From Pseudomonas sp. CHM02 (GTDB lineage Bacteria > Pseudomonadota > Gammaproteobacteria > Pseudomonadales > Pseudomonadaceae): DNA of 64,000 nt. Made by a program: the position numbers and the translations under genes. The notes beneath the pieces were generated by a model. It worked only from the letters and a program-made list of their open reading frames with translations. It did no database searches and had not been told where the DNA came from. The stretch lies in contig NZ_JFCA01000012.1 of NCBI RefSeq assembly GCF_000612585.1, positions 62,001 to 126,000 on the forward strand, written 5' to 3'. This document shows, piece by piece, positions 8,861 through 17,820 of the stretch (positions are counted from its first letter, which is position 1; each line of letters opens with the position of its first letter).

Positions 8861-9724
8861 ATGAAAAAATTTTTCAGCCTGCTCGCGACCTTGCTGGTAT
8901 TGGCTTTGGCGATCTGGATTGGCCGTACGCTATGGGTGCATTACATGGAGACGCCCTGGACCCGCGACGGCCGTGTGCGCGCCGACATCATCAACGTGGC
9001 GGCTGATGTGACCGGCGAAGTGGTCGACGTCCCCGTGCGTGACAACCAACTGGTGAAAAAGGGCGACCTGCTGATGCAGATCGACCCCGAGCATTACCGC
9101 ATTGCCGTCAAGCAGGCGCAGTCGCTGGTCGCATCGCGCAAAGCCACCTGGGAAATGCGCAAGGTCAACGCCCATCGCCGGGCTGACCTCGATGCGCTGG
9201 TGATCTCCAAGGAAAACCGCGACGACGCCAGCAACATCGCCGACTCGGCATTGGCGGATTACCAACATGCGCTGGCACAACTGGAGGCGGCCGAACTCAA
9301 CCTGAAACGCACCCAGGTGGTGGCGGCGGTGGACGGCTACGTCACCAACCTCAACGTGCACCGTGGCGACTATGCACGCATCGGCGAAGCCAAGATGGCC
9401 GTGGTGGACATGAACTCGTTCTGGGTCTACGGCTTCTTCGAAGAAACCAAGCTGCCCCATGTGAAGGTCGGCGATAAAGCCGACATGCAACTGATGAGCG
9501 GCGAGACGCTGAAGGGCCACGTGGAAAGCATCTCGCGCGGCATCTACGACCGCGACAACCCCGAGAGCCGCGAACTGATTGCCGATGTGAACCCGACCTT
9601 CAACTGGGTGCGCCTGGCCCAGCGGGTGCCGGTGCGGATTCATATCGATGAGGTGCCGGAAGGCGTGTTGCTGGCGGCGGGCATTACTTGCACAGTGATT
9701 GTACGGGAGTTGCCGGGAAGTTGA
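8861..9724 (+). CDS. HlyD-family periplasmic adaptor subunit (AaeA-like)
   Basis: Membrane-fusion protein of 287 residues that links the inner-membrane pump to the outer-membrane channel. It has an N-terminal anchor helix (residues 4-20) and a WTRDGRVRADIINVAADVTG stretch typical of AaeA/EmrA N-terminal barrel edges. A lipoyl half-motif (VKKGDLLMQIDPEHY), a short hairpin and the second lipoyl half (VVAAVDGYVTNLNVHRGDYA) follow, then the beta-barrel. It is last in the efflux operon, and the next gene is convergent. Confidence 0.9.
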   Translation: MKKFFSLLATLLVLALAIWIGRTLWVHYMETPWTRDGRVRADIINVAADVTGEVVDVPVRDNQLVKKGDLLMQIDPEHYRIAVKQAQSLVASRKATWEMRKVNAHRRADLDALVISKENRDDASNIADSALADYQHALAQLEAAELNLKRTQVVAAVDGYVTNLNVHRGDYARIGEAKMAVVDMNSFWVYGFFEETKLPHVKVGDKADMQLMSGETLKGHVESISRGIYDRDNPESRELIADVNPTFNWVRLAQRVPVRIHIDEVPEGVLLAAGITCTVIVRELPGS

Positions 9725-9729
9725 GGTGG

Positions 9730-10200
9730 CTAGTGGGGGCGTGCTTTGGCCCTCACTTTGCGCCGCCGTCTGACCCGCAATATGCTGACGTATCGGCGGT
9801 GGTTTCGTGTATTGAGCATTAGCAGGCAGACCAGAGATTGGAACAAGGGAAACAGTGCAAACATAGAAACGGGGTGGCTCCCCAAGTAGTCTGCCGCAAG
9901 CCATGCATTCAGGGCCGCGGTGCACACAAGTAGTGGCGGTCCTGAGCATAATCCCTGTGCCACCAAGGCCAGTCCAATGCACATTGCCAGCACCAACATC
10001 AGGCTCGCTACTGTCGCGTATTCACTGGGGAGATAGTTGATTCGGGCGTAATACGACAGGCTATATGACAGGTTGCCTGAACTACTGACCAAATTCATGG
10101 ACACCGCCGTTCCCACCGTGAACGCAAAACGCTTGGTGTCATTGCACCATGTTCGTGGTATGCGCTTGCGGCACACCGCTTTGCAGAAAACCCTAGGCAT
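9730..10200 (-). CDS. Hypothetical membrane protein
   Basis: No family recognised. From ATG at 10200 the product has 156 residues, but GAAGG abuts that ATG, too close to be a normal ribosome-binding site. The ATG at 10098 (MNLVSSSGN, 122 residues) is an alternative start. Three hydrophobic segments are seen in the middle and second half (ATVASLMLVLAMCIGLALVA; PPLLVCTAALNAWLAADYLG; SMFALFPLFQSLVCLLML), followed by a very basic C-terminal tail (RRYVSILRVRRRRKVRAKARP), which predicts a cytoplasmic end. It is convergent with the efflux operon, 5 bases away. Confidence 0.6.
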   Translation of the reverse strand: MPRVFCKAVCRKRIPRTWCNDTKRFAFTVGTAVSMNLVSSSGNLSYSLSYYARINYLPSEYATVASLMLVLAMCIGLALVAQGLCSGPPLLVCTAALNAWLAADYLGSHPVSMFALFPLFQSLVCLLMLNTRNHRRYVSILRVRRRRKVRAKARPH

Positions 10201-10305
10201 CCTTCACCTGTGAGTCGACAGAGGTGAAAGAGACTGGGGAATGTTTCCTTGTAATGATGTCAGGCCGTTCGCTGTTTTTTGTAGGACGCGACCTGAGTAG
10301 CTATG

Positions 10306-10707
10306 TCATTGCGCGATGAAGGTTTCATGTAGATGCCGCCACAACAGTGCGCCGCTGGCCTGCTTCTCGAACACCACGGTTGCGCGACGATCCGTCTGCG
10401 TGCCGCTGGCATCCACCTGATGCTCGCGGTAAGTCACCGTCGCCCCACGGGCATGCCGATCAATCCCGGCCATCTCGCTCAAGGTGATCTTCAATTCCGG
10501 GCGCATGCCGCCTAAACGCGTGAACAGTGCATTGACCCCGGCCGCATTCACCCGGGCGCCGGTAGCGGGGGCGATCATGCTGAACTCCGGCGAAAAGCGG
10601 GCGAGCAACGTCTGCAAGGTGCCCTCGGGTGCGACACCGGCAAACCATTGCTCGATCTCGACGTGGGTCTGGATCACTTCTTCAAAAAAATCGCTGTAGT
10701 CGATCAT
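10306..10707 (-). CDS. NTF2-like / DUF4440-type small protein
   Basis: A 133-residue cone-shaped NTF2-like fold: N-terminal helices (FFEEVIQTHVEIEQWF), the FSPEFSMIAP strand, and C-terminal strands ending in LLWRHLHETFI. It lies directly after the short-chain dehydrogenase with no intergenic gap (stop at 10708, this start at 10707), so the two are almost certainly co-transcribed. Many such proteins are small isomerases, hydrolases or ligand binders; none can be named here. Confidence 0.75.
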   Translation of the reverse strand: MIDYSDFFEEVIQTHVEIEQWFAGVAPEGTLQTLLARFSPEFSMIAPATGARVNAAGVNALFTRLGGMRPELKITLSEMAGIDRHARGATVTYREHQVDASGTQTDRRATVVFEKQASGALLWRHLHETFIAQ

Positions 10708-11520
10708 TTACAAGCTCCCATTCAAACCAAAGCGCTTCTTCAATACCTTCTCCAGCAACCCCTTGGGCAACAACGCCGCCATCAGCGGCAGCGCCCGGCT
10801 GCCGTTGCCCGAACGCAGCAGGCGCGGCGGTTGCGACTGCTGCACGGCCTTGAGCACATCCGCGGCAAATACGCTGGCGGGTGTCGGCTTGTCCTGGGAG
10901 GCCTGGCTGCGTGCACGGATACCGTCACGCAGCGGCCACCACGGCGACTTTTCGTTGATCAGCAGCTCGGCCTGGGCGCCAGCGTTTTTCGCAAAGCTCG
11001 TGTTGATCGCGCCGGGTTGCACTTCCATGACCCGCACGCCAAACGGTGCCAGTTCCATGCGCAGCGCATCGCTCAAGGCATGCACAGCGGCTTTGGACGC
11101 GCAGTAGGCTCCGGCGAACGGCGTCACCAGCACACCGGAAACGCTGCCGATATTCACCACCAGGCCTTTGCTGCGCCGCAGGGCCGGGAACAACGCCTGG
11201 GTCACGCCGACAATGGAGAACACATTGGTTTCGAATTGACGCTGCATCGCCTCGGTACCGCCGTCGAGCAGCGGGCCCATGGCGCCGTAGCCGGCGTTGT
11301 TGATCAGTACGTCCAGTTCGCCCCATTGCTCGGCCAGGTGCTGCAGGGCGGCGGCGTCGTTGACGTCCAGGTTCACGGCGTTGAAGCCGGCGGCGGCGAG
11401 GGTGGCGACATCTTCTTCGCGGCGGGCACTGGCCCACACGTCATAGCCTGCCGATTTGAACGCGTCCGCCAGGGCGCGGCCGATGCCACTGGAACAACCG
11501 GTGATGAGTACGTTGGGCAT
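10708..11520 (-). CDS. Short-chain dehydrogenase/reductase (SDR)
   Basis: A classical SDR of 270 residues. It shows the cofactor motif TGCSSGIG at residues 7-14, NNAGYGAMG in the structural strand, the catalytic Ser in NIGSVSGVLV, and the YCASKAAV active site (Tyr-x-x-x-Lys). The C-terminal part with PGAINTSF is typical of enzymes acting on lipid-like or steroid-like alcohols, but the substrate is unknown. It is the first gene of a two-gene unit with the NTF2-like protein. Confidence 0.9.
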   Translation of the reverse strand: MPNVLITGCSSGIGRALADAFKSAGYDVWASARREEDVATLAAAGFNAVNLDVNDAAALQHLAEQWGELDVLINNAGYGAMGPLLDGGTEAMQRQFETNVFSIVGVTQALFPALRRSKGLVVNIGSVSGVLVTPFAGAYCASKAAVHALSDALRMELAPFGVRVMEVQPGAINTSFAKNAGAQAELLINEKSPWWPLRDGIRARSQASQDKPTPASVFAADVLKAVQQSQPPRLLRSGNGSRALPLMAALLPKGLLEKVLKKRFGLNGSL

Positions 11521-11534
11521 GGATCAATCCTTTG

Positions 11535-11999
11535 TCAGTCCGAGAAACTGCCTTGCAGGTGCTCGGCACGAAATTCCAGGGTTTGCGGTCGGTAGCCGGG
11601 GCGCAAGGGCGGCGTGGGCAGGCAATCGTCCCAGGTCGCGCCGGCCTGCAGCTCGCCGGGGCCGCGATAGCGGGGGGCTGCGTAGACGTTGTCGGCCAGG
11701 TTGACCGAGTCGCCCGGTGCATACGCGGCGACACGCCAACGCAATTCGGTGAGTGGCACGTCGTTACCATTATTGAGGGTCAATTTCAGTGGGCGATCCG
11801 CTGGGCATTCCTGTGGTGCATAGCTGATGCGCAGTTCCAGGCGTGCCAGTTGCGAGGCTTCGCGGTTATCCAGCCAGACCACCCAGATCGCCACAAAACC
11901 CAGGCCGACGGCGGCTGCCAGCGAAACCGGCAAGGCCTTGGCCGGGTAGCGCAGCAGCAGAATCAACCAGGTGATGATCAGGAGGACGCCGAAGAACAT
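11535..11999 (-). CDS. Hypothetical membrane-anchored protein
   Basis: A 154-residue protein that begins with two hydrophobic segments (FFGVLLIITWLILLL and LPVSLAAAVGLGFVAIWVVW). A soluble C-terminal domain follows that looks like an all-beta extracytoplasmic module, with two cysteines (PQECPAD, WDDCLPT) that could form a disulfide. Such proteins are conserved in pseudomonads and are often labelled multidrug transporter without evidence; the sequence gives no transport signature. It precedes the SDR gene by 14 bases and may be first in the same transcript. Confidence 0.65.
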   Translation of the reverse strand: MFFGVLLIITWLILLLRYPAKALPVSLAAAVGLGFVAIWVVWLDNREASQLARLELRISYAPQECPADRPLKLTLNNGNDVPLTELRWRVAAYAPGDSVNLADNVYAAPRYRGPGELQAGATWDDCLPTPPLRPGYRPQTLEFRAEHLQGSFSD

Positions 12000-12167
12000 G
12001 ATGACAGTCTCGTATGCGGATAAAACATCCTACTCGCGGGACGGCCTTGATGCCTATCGCTGGGATCAGTTTTGCTTTACGCGGGAACCTGAGCGCGCCT
12101 TTTCCCCACACAGCCAGCATAGGGAAATGCAGACTATCCAGGAGGGTACCCACCACGTTCTGATTAT

Positions 12168-12668
12168 GTGAGACGAACTATGATTGCTTCAGCTCTTCTT
12201 GTGCCGGCCGCCACTTCCGCACTGGCGTCAGCGGTGACCTCTCTCGTCACTCCTCAGCCCGCGTCAACGCCGACCAACGCTGGAACTTCCGATCAAGCGA
12301 GCGCAGGGCGTGACGTTCACGCGCAGCCCCGTATGCAAAACCAGAAGCTGACCAGTCTGGCGCAAACGCTGCTGCAAGGGGCCGGTACGTTTTTCCCCAC
12401 CGCGCGCTATAACAACGACACGAACAGTGAGAAAGCCAAGGGGTTCGTCTATACCGTTGGTGGTGCAGTCGCAGAGGGTATCGGGAAACGGCTCGGCGCT
12501 AGTGGCGGTATGGCCGCAAAACTGGTTGGCACGGTTTTGGTCGGTGGAGGCCGGGTTGCCCAGGAATATGGCAAGGACAAATGCGGCAGCGCGGCCAGCA
12601 CCACGAACAATACCGGCGATTACAATGCTTATTCCCCATTGGCTTGGGGAGGCAAGTCAACGTCATAG
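12168..12668 (+). CDS. Small glycine-rich protein, unknown, possibly secreted
   Basis: No recognised family. From GTG at 12168 the product has 166 residues; an ATG at 12180 gives MIASALLVPAATSALASAV, also signal-like. Neither start has a well-placed ribosome-binding site; AGGAGGG at 12140-12146 is about 20 bases too far. The middle region has glycine-zipper spacing (GFVYTVGGAVAEGIGKRLG, then GGMAAKLVGTVLVGGGRVAQ), which suggests membrane association or oligomerisation. A low-complexity Ser/Thr/Asn tail contains a single Cys. It converges on the algA terminator. Confidence 0.5.
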   Translation: MRRTMIASALLVPAATSALASAVTSLVTPQPASTPTNAGTSDQASAGRDVHAQPRMQNQKLTSLAQTLLQGAGTFFPTARYNNDTNSEKAKGFVYTVGGAVAEGIGKRLGASGGMAAKLVGTVLVGGGRVAQEYGKDKCGSAASTTNNTGDYNAYSPLAWGGKSTS

Positions 12669-12684
12669 CAGGTGCTGCTGTAAT

Positions 12685-12743
12685 GAAAAAGCCCCCGCCC
12701 AACCGGCTGCGGATAGGGGACGCAGTCGGCTGGGCGAGGGCTT
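12685..12743 (-). terminator. Rho-independent terminator of the alginate operon
   Basis: On the minus strand an imperfect stem (AAGCCC-TCGCCCAGCCGACTGCG paired with CGCAGCCGG-TTGGGCGGGGGCTT) is followed by TTTTTC. It begins about 15 bases past the algA stop codon. The plus-strand side lacks a T-run, so it serves algA better than the convergent small gene. Confidence 0.85.
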
Positions 12744-12757
12744 CTGGTACGACTGTT

Positions 12758-14209
12758 TTACTGCGCGATAGTTTTCACCGACACGCCGCGTTCAACCGGT
12801 GTCGAGCGCCCGTAGATATCTTCGAACCGCTCGATATCGTCTTCGCCCAGGTAGCTGCCCGATTGCACTTCGATGATCTCCAACGGGATCTTGCCCGGGT
12901 TGCGCAGACGGTGCACCGAGGCGATCGGGATGTAGGTGGACTGGTTCTCGGTGAGCAGGAACACGTTCTCGTCACAGGTGACTTCGGCGGTGCCGCTGAC
13001 CACGATCCAGTGTTCGGCGCGGTGATGGTGCATCTGCAGCGACAGGCACGCGCCCGGCTTGACCGAGATGTGCTTGACCTGGAAACGCCCGCCCATGTCC
13101 ACCGAGTCGTAGGAGCCCCACGGACGGTAGACTTCGCAGTGGTTCTGGGTTTCGCTGCGGCCCTGGTCGTTCAGGGTCGAGACCATCTGCTTGACGCCCT
13201 GGACCTTGTCCTTGTGGGCGATCATCATCGCGTCCTTGGTTTCCACCACCACGATGTTGTCCAGGCCGATCACCGACACCAGCTTGCCATTGCCGTGGAT
13301 CATGCAGTTGCGGCTGTCCTGGATCACCACGTCGCCTTTGCTGACGTTACCGTGGATGTCTTTGTCGTTGACGGCCCACAGCGACGCCCAGCAACCCACG
13401 TCGCTCCAACCGGCACTCAGCGGCACCACACAGGCGCGCTGGGTTTTTTCCATCACGGCGTAGTCGATGGAGTTGTCCGGGCAGCAGGCGAACGTGGCTT
13501 CGTCGAAGGTCACGGTGTCGGCGGTCTGTTCGCTGCGTTCCAGGGTCAGCAGGCAGGTGTCGTAGATGTCCGGATCGTGCTTTTTCAGCTCTTCGAGGAA
13601 GCGGCTGGCGCGGAACAGGAACATGCCGCTGTTCCAGAAATAACCGCCGCTCTTGACGAACTCGACGGCGCGTTTTTCATTGGGTTTTTCCACGAACTGC
13701 TCGACGCGGCTCACGCCTTCCGGCAGCAGCGAATCGTTGGTGGACTTGATGTAGCCATAACCGGTTTCCGGGCGGGTGGCCGGCACACCGAACAACACCA
13801 TCTCGCCACGTTCGGCGGCCACGGTGGCCAGGGCCAGGGCGCGTTGCAGGGCTTTCTGGTCATCGATCACGTGGTCGGCTGGCAGCACCAGCATCAGCTC
13901 GTCACGGCCTTCATTGACCAGCATCATCGCGGTAAGGGCCACGGCCGGCGCAGTGTTGCGGCCGAACGGTTCCATCAGGATGCGCTGGCTCTCCAACTTG
14001 CGAGCGGCCAGTTGCTCGTTGACGATAAAGCGGTGGTCCTTGTTGCAGACCACGATCGGGGAGTCCATGCCTTCGAACACCAGGCGCTCCAGGGTTTGCT
14101 GGAACAACGTGTGTTCACCGGTCAGGGCCAGGAATTGTTTAGGGAACTGTTTACGGGAAAGCGGCCAAAGACGTGAGCCGCTACCACCGGAAAGGATTAC
14201 TGGGATCAT
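12758..14209 (-). CDS. algA: Mannose-1-phosphate guanylyltransferase / mannose-6-phosphate isomerase
   Basis: Bifunctional cytoplasmic enzyme that supplies GDP-mannose for alginate: it isomerises fructose-6-phosphate to mannose-6-phosphate and makes GDP-mannose from mannose-1-phosphate. The 483-residue length is normal. The N terminus carries the pyrophosphorylase signature GGSGSRLWPLSRK and the sugar site FVEKPN. The last third is a type II phosphomannose isomerase cupin with metal-binding histidines (LQMHHHRAEHW). Start at 14209 is set by AAGGAG seven bases upstream. It is the last gene of the operon, separated from algF by 209 bases that hold a REP doublet. Confidence 0.97.
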   Translation of the reverse strand: MIPVILSGGSGSRLWPLSRKQFPKQFLALTGEHTLFQQTLERLVFEGMDSPIVVCNKDHRFIVNEQLAARKLESQRILMEPFGRNTAPAVALTAMMLVNEGRDELMLVLPADHVIDDQKALQRALALATVAAERGEMVLFGVPATRPETGYGYIKSTNDSLLPEGVSRVEQFVEKPNEKRAVEFVKSGGYFWNSGMFLFRASRFLEELKKHDPDIYDTCLLTLERSEQTADTVTFDEATFACCPDNSIDYAVMEKTQRACVVPLSAGWSDVGCWASLWAVNDKDIHGNVSKGDVVIQDSRNCMIHGNGKLVSVIGLDNIVVVETKDAMMIAHKDKVQGVKQMVSTLNDQGRSETQNHCEVYRPWGSYDSVDMGGRFQVKHISVKPGACLSLQMHHHRAEHWIVVSGTAEVTCDENVFLLTENQSTYIPIASVHRLRNPGKIPLEIIEVQSGSYLGEDDIERFEDIYGRSTPVERGVSVKTIAQ

Positions 14210-14301
14210 GCTGTTTCTCCTTGAATCGATATGGGTCAGAGCTACGAAGGTTTGTCGTTTCACTCTTGTTTTTGTCTCGGTCCGACCGGACTCCTCGGTC
14301 C

Positions 14302-14391
14302 CTGTGGGAGCCGGGCTTGCCCGCGATGCAGACGACTCGGTTTGTCAGGTACACCGAGGTGATGCCATCGCAGGCAAGCCAGCTCCCACAG
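14302..14391. repeat. REP doublet between algF and algA
   Basis: CTGTGGGAGCCGGGCTTGCC at the left is paired with GGCAAGCCAGCTCCCACAG at the right; the left arm shows small differences from the consensus arm. It lies inside the operon, between two co-directional genes, where its mRNA hairpin could shape 3' processing and stability of the upstream transcript. Confidence 0.85.
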
Positions 14392-14418
14392 GGGAGCGGA
14401 GCCAGGTCGAAAATCTAA

Positions 14419-15075
14419 TTAGCGGGTCGACACGGGGCGTTTCACCCACACTGGCGACAGGCTCGAACCGGAACCGGTGACGTACAGCACCGCTGCTTCA
14501 CCGCGCTCCAGGGCAACCGGCTTCACGTCGCTGACTTTCTTGTCGCCGTCATACAGCGCCAGGCTGACTTTCACCGGGTTGATTTCGCGCTCGCCACGGC
14601 CTTTGGCCGCGACCGACTGGACCACATCAGTCTTGCCGTCAGCGGTTTTCAGGGTCAGGGCCTTGTCGCTGAGGTTCTGTACGCGCACCAGGGACTTCTG
14701 CTTGTTCTTGAACGGCGGTTCTTCGATCAGTTGTGGCTGGCCGCTGCCGCTGTTGACCAGGGTGTAGTAGTGGTCCGGTGCGAGTTTGACCGGTACGGTC
14801 TGGCTGCCGACCTTGGCGCTGTAGTCACCGCCGGGCATGAAGCTGAAGTCGCTGCTGGCCAGGGGGGCAACGTCGCTCAGGTTGGTCGCGCCGACGGTGG
14901 CGCTGACTTCCTGGTTGCTGGCGTTGTAGATGCGCACGAAGCTCGAGCCTTTTGGCGCGGTAGGGCCGTAGAGGGCGGCGTCGCCACCGGCGAAGGCGGA
15001 CATCGACACGAAGCTCAGGCCGGCCGCGATAGCCAGGGTTTTAGCGAGACGACGAGGAGTTGTAGTGAAAGTCAT
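14419..15075 (-). CDS. algF: Alginate O-acetylation periplasmic protein AlgF
   Basis: A 218-residue periplasmic protein with a signal peptide (KTLAIAAGLSFVSMSAFAGG, cleavage near residue 29). Together with AlgI and AlgJ it is needed to O-acetylate mannuronate residues of alginate. The mature part is all-beta and fits AlgF throughout. It follows algJ by 16 bases, and GAGGTAAC upstream of the ATG gives its ribosome-binding site. Confidence 0.95.
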   Translation of the reverse strand: MTFTTTPRRLAKTLAIAAGLSFVSMSAFAGGDAALYGPTAPKGSSFVRIYNASNQEVSATVGATNLSDVAPLASSDFSFMPGGDYSAKVGSQTVPVKLAPDHYYTLVNSGSGQPQLIEEPPFKNKQKSLVRVQNLSDKALTLKTADGKTDVVQSVAAKGRGEREINPVKVSLALYDGDKKVSDVKPVALERGEAAVLYVTGSGSSLSPVWVKRPVSTR

Positions 15076-15091
15076 GTGAGTTACCTCTCTT

Positions 15092-16276
15092 TCAGTTTTG
15101 CGCCCGGTCGGGCGTCTCGGATTTTTGAGTTTTAACTGGGGTGTTCAATGCCATGTTCTGTTGGCGCGAACCGGCTTGTTTAAGCTGCGCAACCCACGCG
15201 GGGTCGGCATCACCGATTTCGTTGTTCACGGGCAGATAACGTTCGGGAAACTCCCAGATCAGCACCTGTGGCGGGCTGTTCTTGAAGTCATCGCTTTTCA
15301 GGTAGCTGAGCATCGGCAGGATCGGGCCATGGCCGTCTTCGGCGTAGCTGACCACGTCGCTGCCCAGGGCTTGCTTGAGGGCGCCGACGAAGTTCCAGTT
15401 GGGGTTGGCGCTGTAGCTGGTGCCCACCAGTGCCACCGGCGTTTCGCTGTCGCTGAACAGTGCGTCGTCGCCTTTGGTTTCGGCCAGGTGCGTCACGCGC
15501 TTTTCCAGCGGCTCTTTCGGCGGCATCAGGTTTTCGAACAGCGGGTCCAGCGGCAGGAACAGACGCAGGTCGCCTTTGTGCGGCTCGGTCTTCTCGGCCT
15601 CGGTGACGAAGCGTTGTGGCTCACCGCTCAGCGGGGTCTTGTCGGCAATGGTCTTGGCCAACTGCTTGGCGGCGATTTCAGCACCGTCCGGAGTCCAGTG
15701 GGTGTCGGTGCGCAAGAACACTTGCTTGCCGCCGAGCTTGGCCTGTTGCAGCGGGCCGAGCAGGTCCGGGGCGATGATCTTGTCCGCAGCGACACGGGCA
15801 TGGAAATCCTGATACAGGTTGGCGTGGATGCTGGCCGGTTTCACCTCACCCAGGTGTTCCGGGTACAGGCGCACCTTGGCCGGCACGATCGCCATCACCA
15901 GTTGAATGCCTTGCGCCTTGAGTTTCTGGCGCACGCCTTCGACCAGCGCGTAGTTGCCTTCAAGGTTCTGGTCTTCGTTGACGGCGGGGTTGAACTCCTC
16001 GTCGCTGTACAACCAGTGGTCGCGGCCCAGCACCACGCCGGGACGGCCTTCATTGAACAGCTTGTAGTCCAGCGCCGCCCACAGGTTGGTACCGATGCGC
16101 TTGATCGGGAACTGGTCGTCGTAGTGCGTCTCGACGGCCTTGGTCCAGCGGCCGTTGAGCACGGTGGCGTCGGCATTGGTGCTGAAGCCCAGGAAACTGC
16201 GCAGCGACCAGGCGCCGAGCGCCAGCAGCACCACCAGGAACAGGCCGATATAGAGGACGCGCAATGATCGGGTCAT
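15092..16276 (-). CDS. algJ: Alginate O-acetyltransferase AlgJ
   Basis: SGNH-hydrolase-like acetyltransferase of 394 residues, anchored by an N-terminal signal-anchor (LYIGLFLVVLLALGAWSL) and acting in the periplasm. The catalytic Asp-His pair sits in DTHWTPDGAEIAAKQL and the nucleophile in LVGTSYSANPNW, so the catalytic set is intact. It passes acetyl groups received from AlgI towards alginate. algI ends 11 bases upstream. Confidence 0.96.
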   Translation of the reverse strand: MTRSLRVLYIGLFLVVLLALGAWSLRSFLGFSTNADATVLNGRWTKAVETHYDDQFPIKRIGTNLWAALDYKLFNEGRPGVVLGRDHWLYSDEEFNPAVNEDQNLEGNYALVEGVRQKLKAQGIQLVMAIVPAKVRLYPEHLGEVKPASIHANLYQDFHARVAADKIIAPDLLGPLQQAKLGGKQVFLRTDTHWTPDGAEIAAKQLAKTIADKTPLSGEPQRFVTEAEKTEPHKGDLRLFLPLDPLFENLMPPKEPLEKRVTHLAETKGDDALFSDSETPVALVGTSYSANPNWNFVGALKQALGSDVVSYAEDGHGPILPMLSYLKSDDFKNSPPQVLIWEFPERYLPVNNEIGDADPAWVAQLKQAGSRQQNMALNTPVKTQKSETPDRAQN

Positions 16277-16287
16277 GGTCGGCTCCC

Positions 16288-17820
16288 TCAGAATTGGAAG
16301 TAAAGGAACGGCGAGAAACTCTGCGCCGACAGTTTGAGAATCGACGCCACGAACAGCAGCAGCACCGCAGCGCGCATGGCGTAGCGTGGCCAGTCAGCGG
16401 TCCAGTAGGCCGGTTGCACCGCGGCATCCTGGCCAACGGTGAAGCCTGGCTCGTGGATGCTGCCGGGGTTGTCGCCCGGTACGGCCTTGATCAGGCTCGG
16501 GTCGGCCGGCTTGGCTTTTTCCGCCGGGCGATTGGTGTAGAAATCGCGCAGGCCGAAGAACGCCAGCGTTGCATACGCCACCACCAGGGTTGCCACTTGC
16601 AGGCCGGTGAGGTTGGCGCGGTTGAGTTCCGACAGCGACCACTCGCCAAAGCTGAACATCGCACCGTACATACGGCCGGCGACGTGCAGGTTTTCGGCGC
16701 GGAAGATCACCCAGCCCATTACCACCAGCAGGAAGGTGAAGGCCCAACGCACCGGGTTGAAGCTGCGCGGCGAGGTGTTGAGGCCGATGGCTTTTTCAAT
16801 CGCCAGCCACATGCCGTGCCACGCACCCCACACGATGTAAGTGATGTTCGCACCGTGCCACAGGCCACCGAGCAGCATGGTCAGGAACAGGTTGCGGTAG
16901 GTGGTCAGCGTGCCTTTGCGGTTGCCGCCCAGGGTGATGTACAGGTAGTCACGCAGCCAAGTGGAGAGGCTGATGTGCCAGCGACGCCAGAACTCGGTGA
17001 TCGACTGGCTGATGTAGGGCTGCTTGAAGTTTTCCATGAAGCGGAAACCCATCATCAGGCCCAGGCCGATGGCCATGTCGCTGTAGCCGGAGAAGTCGAA
17101 GTACAGCTGCGCGGTGTACGCCAGCGCGCCGAGCCAGGCGTCGCCGGTGGTGGGGTTTTGCAGGGCGAAGCAGTGGTCGGCCACCACCGCCAGGGTGTCG
17201 GCGATGAAGACCTTCTTGATGAAACCCTGCATGAACCGCGTGCAGCCCTCGGAGAATTTATCGAGGGTGTGGGTGCGGTTGTTGAACTGGTCGGCCAGGT
17301 CGCGGAAACGCAACACCGGGCCGGCAATCAGGTGCGGGAAGATCGCCACGAACGCCGCAAAGTCGATCAGGTTGCGGGTCGCCGGGGTATCACCGCGGTA
17401 CACGTCGATGATGTAGCTGATGGACTCGAAGATGTAGAACGAGATCCCGATCGGCAACAGCACGTGGGTGAGGATGAACGGCTCCAGGCCGGCCGACTTC
17501 ATCATCACGTTGATGCTGTCGACGCCGAAGTTGGCGTACTTGAAGTAGCCGAGGATGCACAGGTCGACCGCCACGCCGAGCAACAGCCAGCGTTGGGCCG
17601 GCTTGGTGCGCACGCCGGCTGCCCCGACCTTGAGGCCGATCCAGTAATTCCATAGCGTCACAGCGGCGAACAGCGCCAGGAAGTCCACTCGCCACCAGGC
17701 GTAGAACACATAGCTGGCAATCAGCAGCAGCAGATTGCGATAGCGTTGCCCGCTCAAGTAGTACAAGCCGAGAAAGATCGGCAAGAACAGAAACAGGAAC
17801 ACATTGGACGAGAAAACCAT
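16288..17820 (-). CDS. algI: Alginate O-acetylation MBOAT protein AlgI
   Basis: Polytopic membrane-bound O-acyltransferase (510 residues) that moves acetyl groups across the inner membrane for alginate acetylation. The MBOAT core shows FWRRWHISLSTWLRDYLY and the invariant histidine in LLGGLWHGANITY. The start at 17820 (MVFSSNVFLFLFLPIFLG) is the family's normal N terminus and has GGGATG/GGAGA material upstream. A 252-base gap with a large inverted repeat separates it from algL, the widest gap in the operon, so an internal promoter or processing site is plausible. Confidence 0.97.
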   Translation of the reverse strand: MVFSSNVFLFLFLPIFLGLYYLSGQRYRNLLLLIASYVFYAWWRVDFLALFAAVTLWNYWIGLKVGAAGVRTKPAQRWLLLGVAVDLCILGYFKYANFGVDSINVMMKSAGLEPFILTHVLLPIGISFYIFESISYIIDVYRGDTPATRNLIDFAAFVAIFPHLIAGPVLRFRDLADQFNNRTHTLDKFSEGCTRFMQGFIKKVFIADTLAVVADHCFALQNPTTGDAWLGALAYTAQLYFDFSGYSDMAIGLGLMMGFRFMENFKQPYISQSITEFWRRWHISLSTWLRDYLYITLGGNRKGTLTTYRNLFLTMLLGGLWHGANITYIVWGAWHGMWLAIEKAIGLNTSPRSFNPVRWAFTFLLVVMGWVIFRAENLHVAGRMYGAMFSFGEWSLSELNRANLTGLQVATLVVAYATLAFFGLRDFYTNRPAEKAKPADPSLIKAVPGDNPGSIHEPGFTVGQDAAVQPAYWTADWPRYAMRAAVLLLFVASILKLSAQSFSPFLYFQF

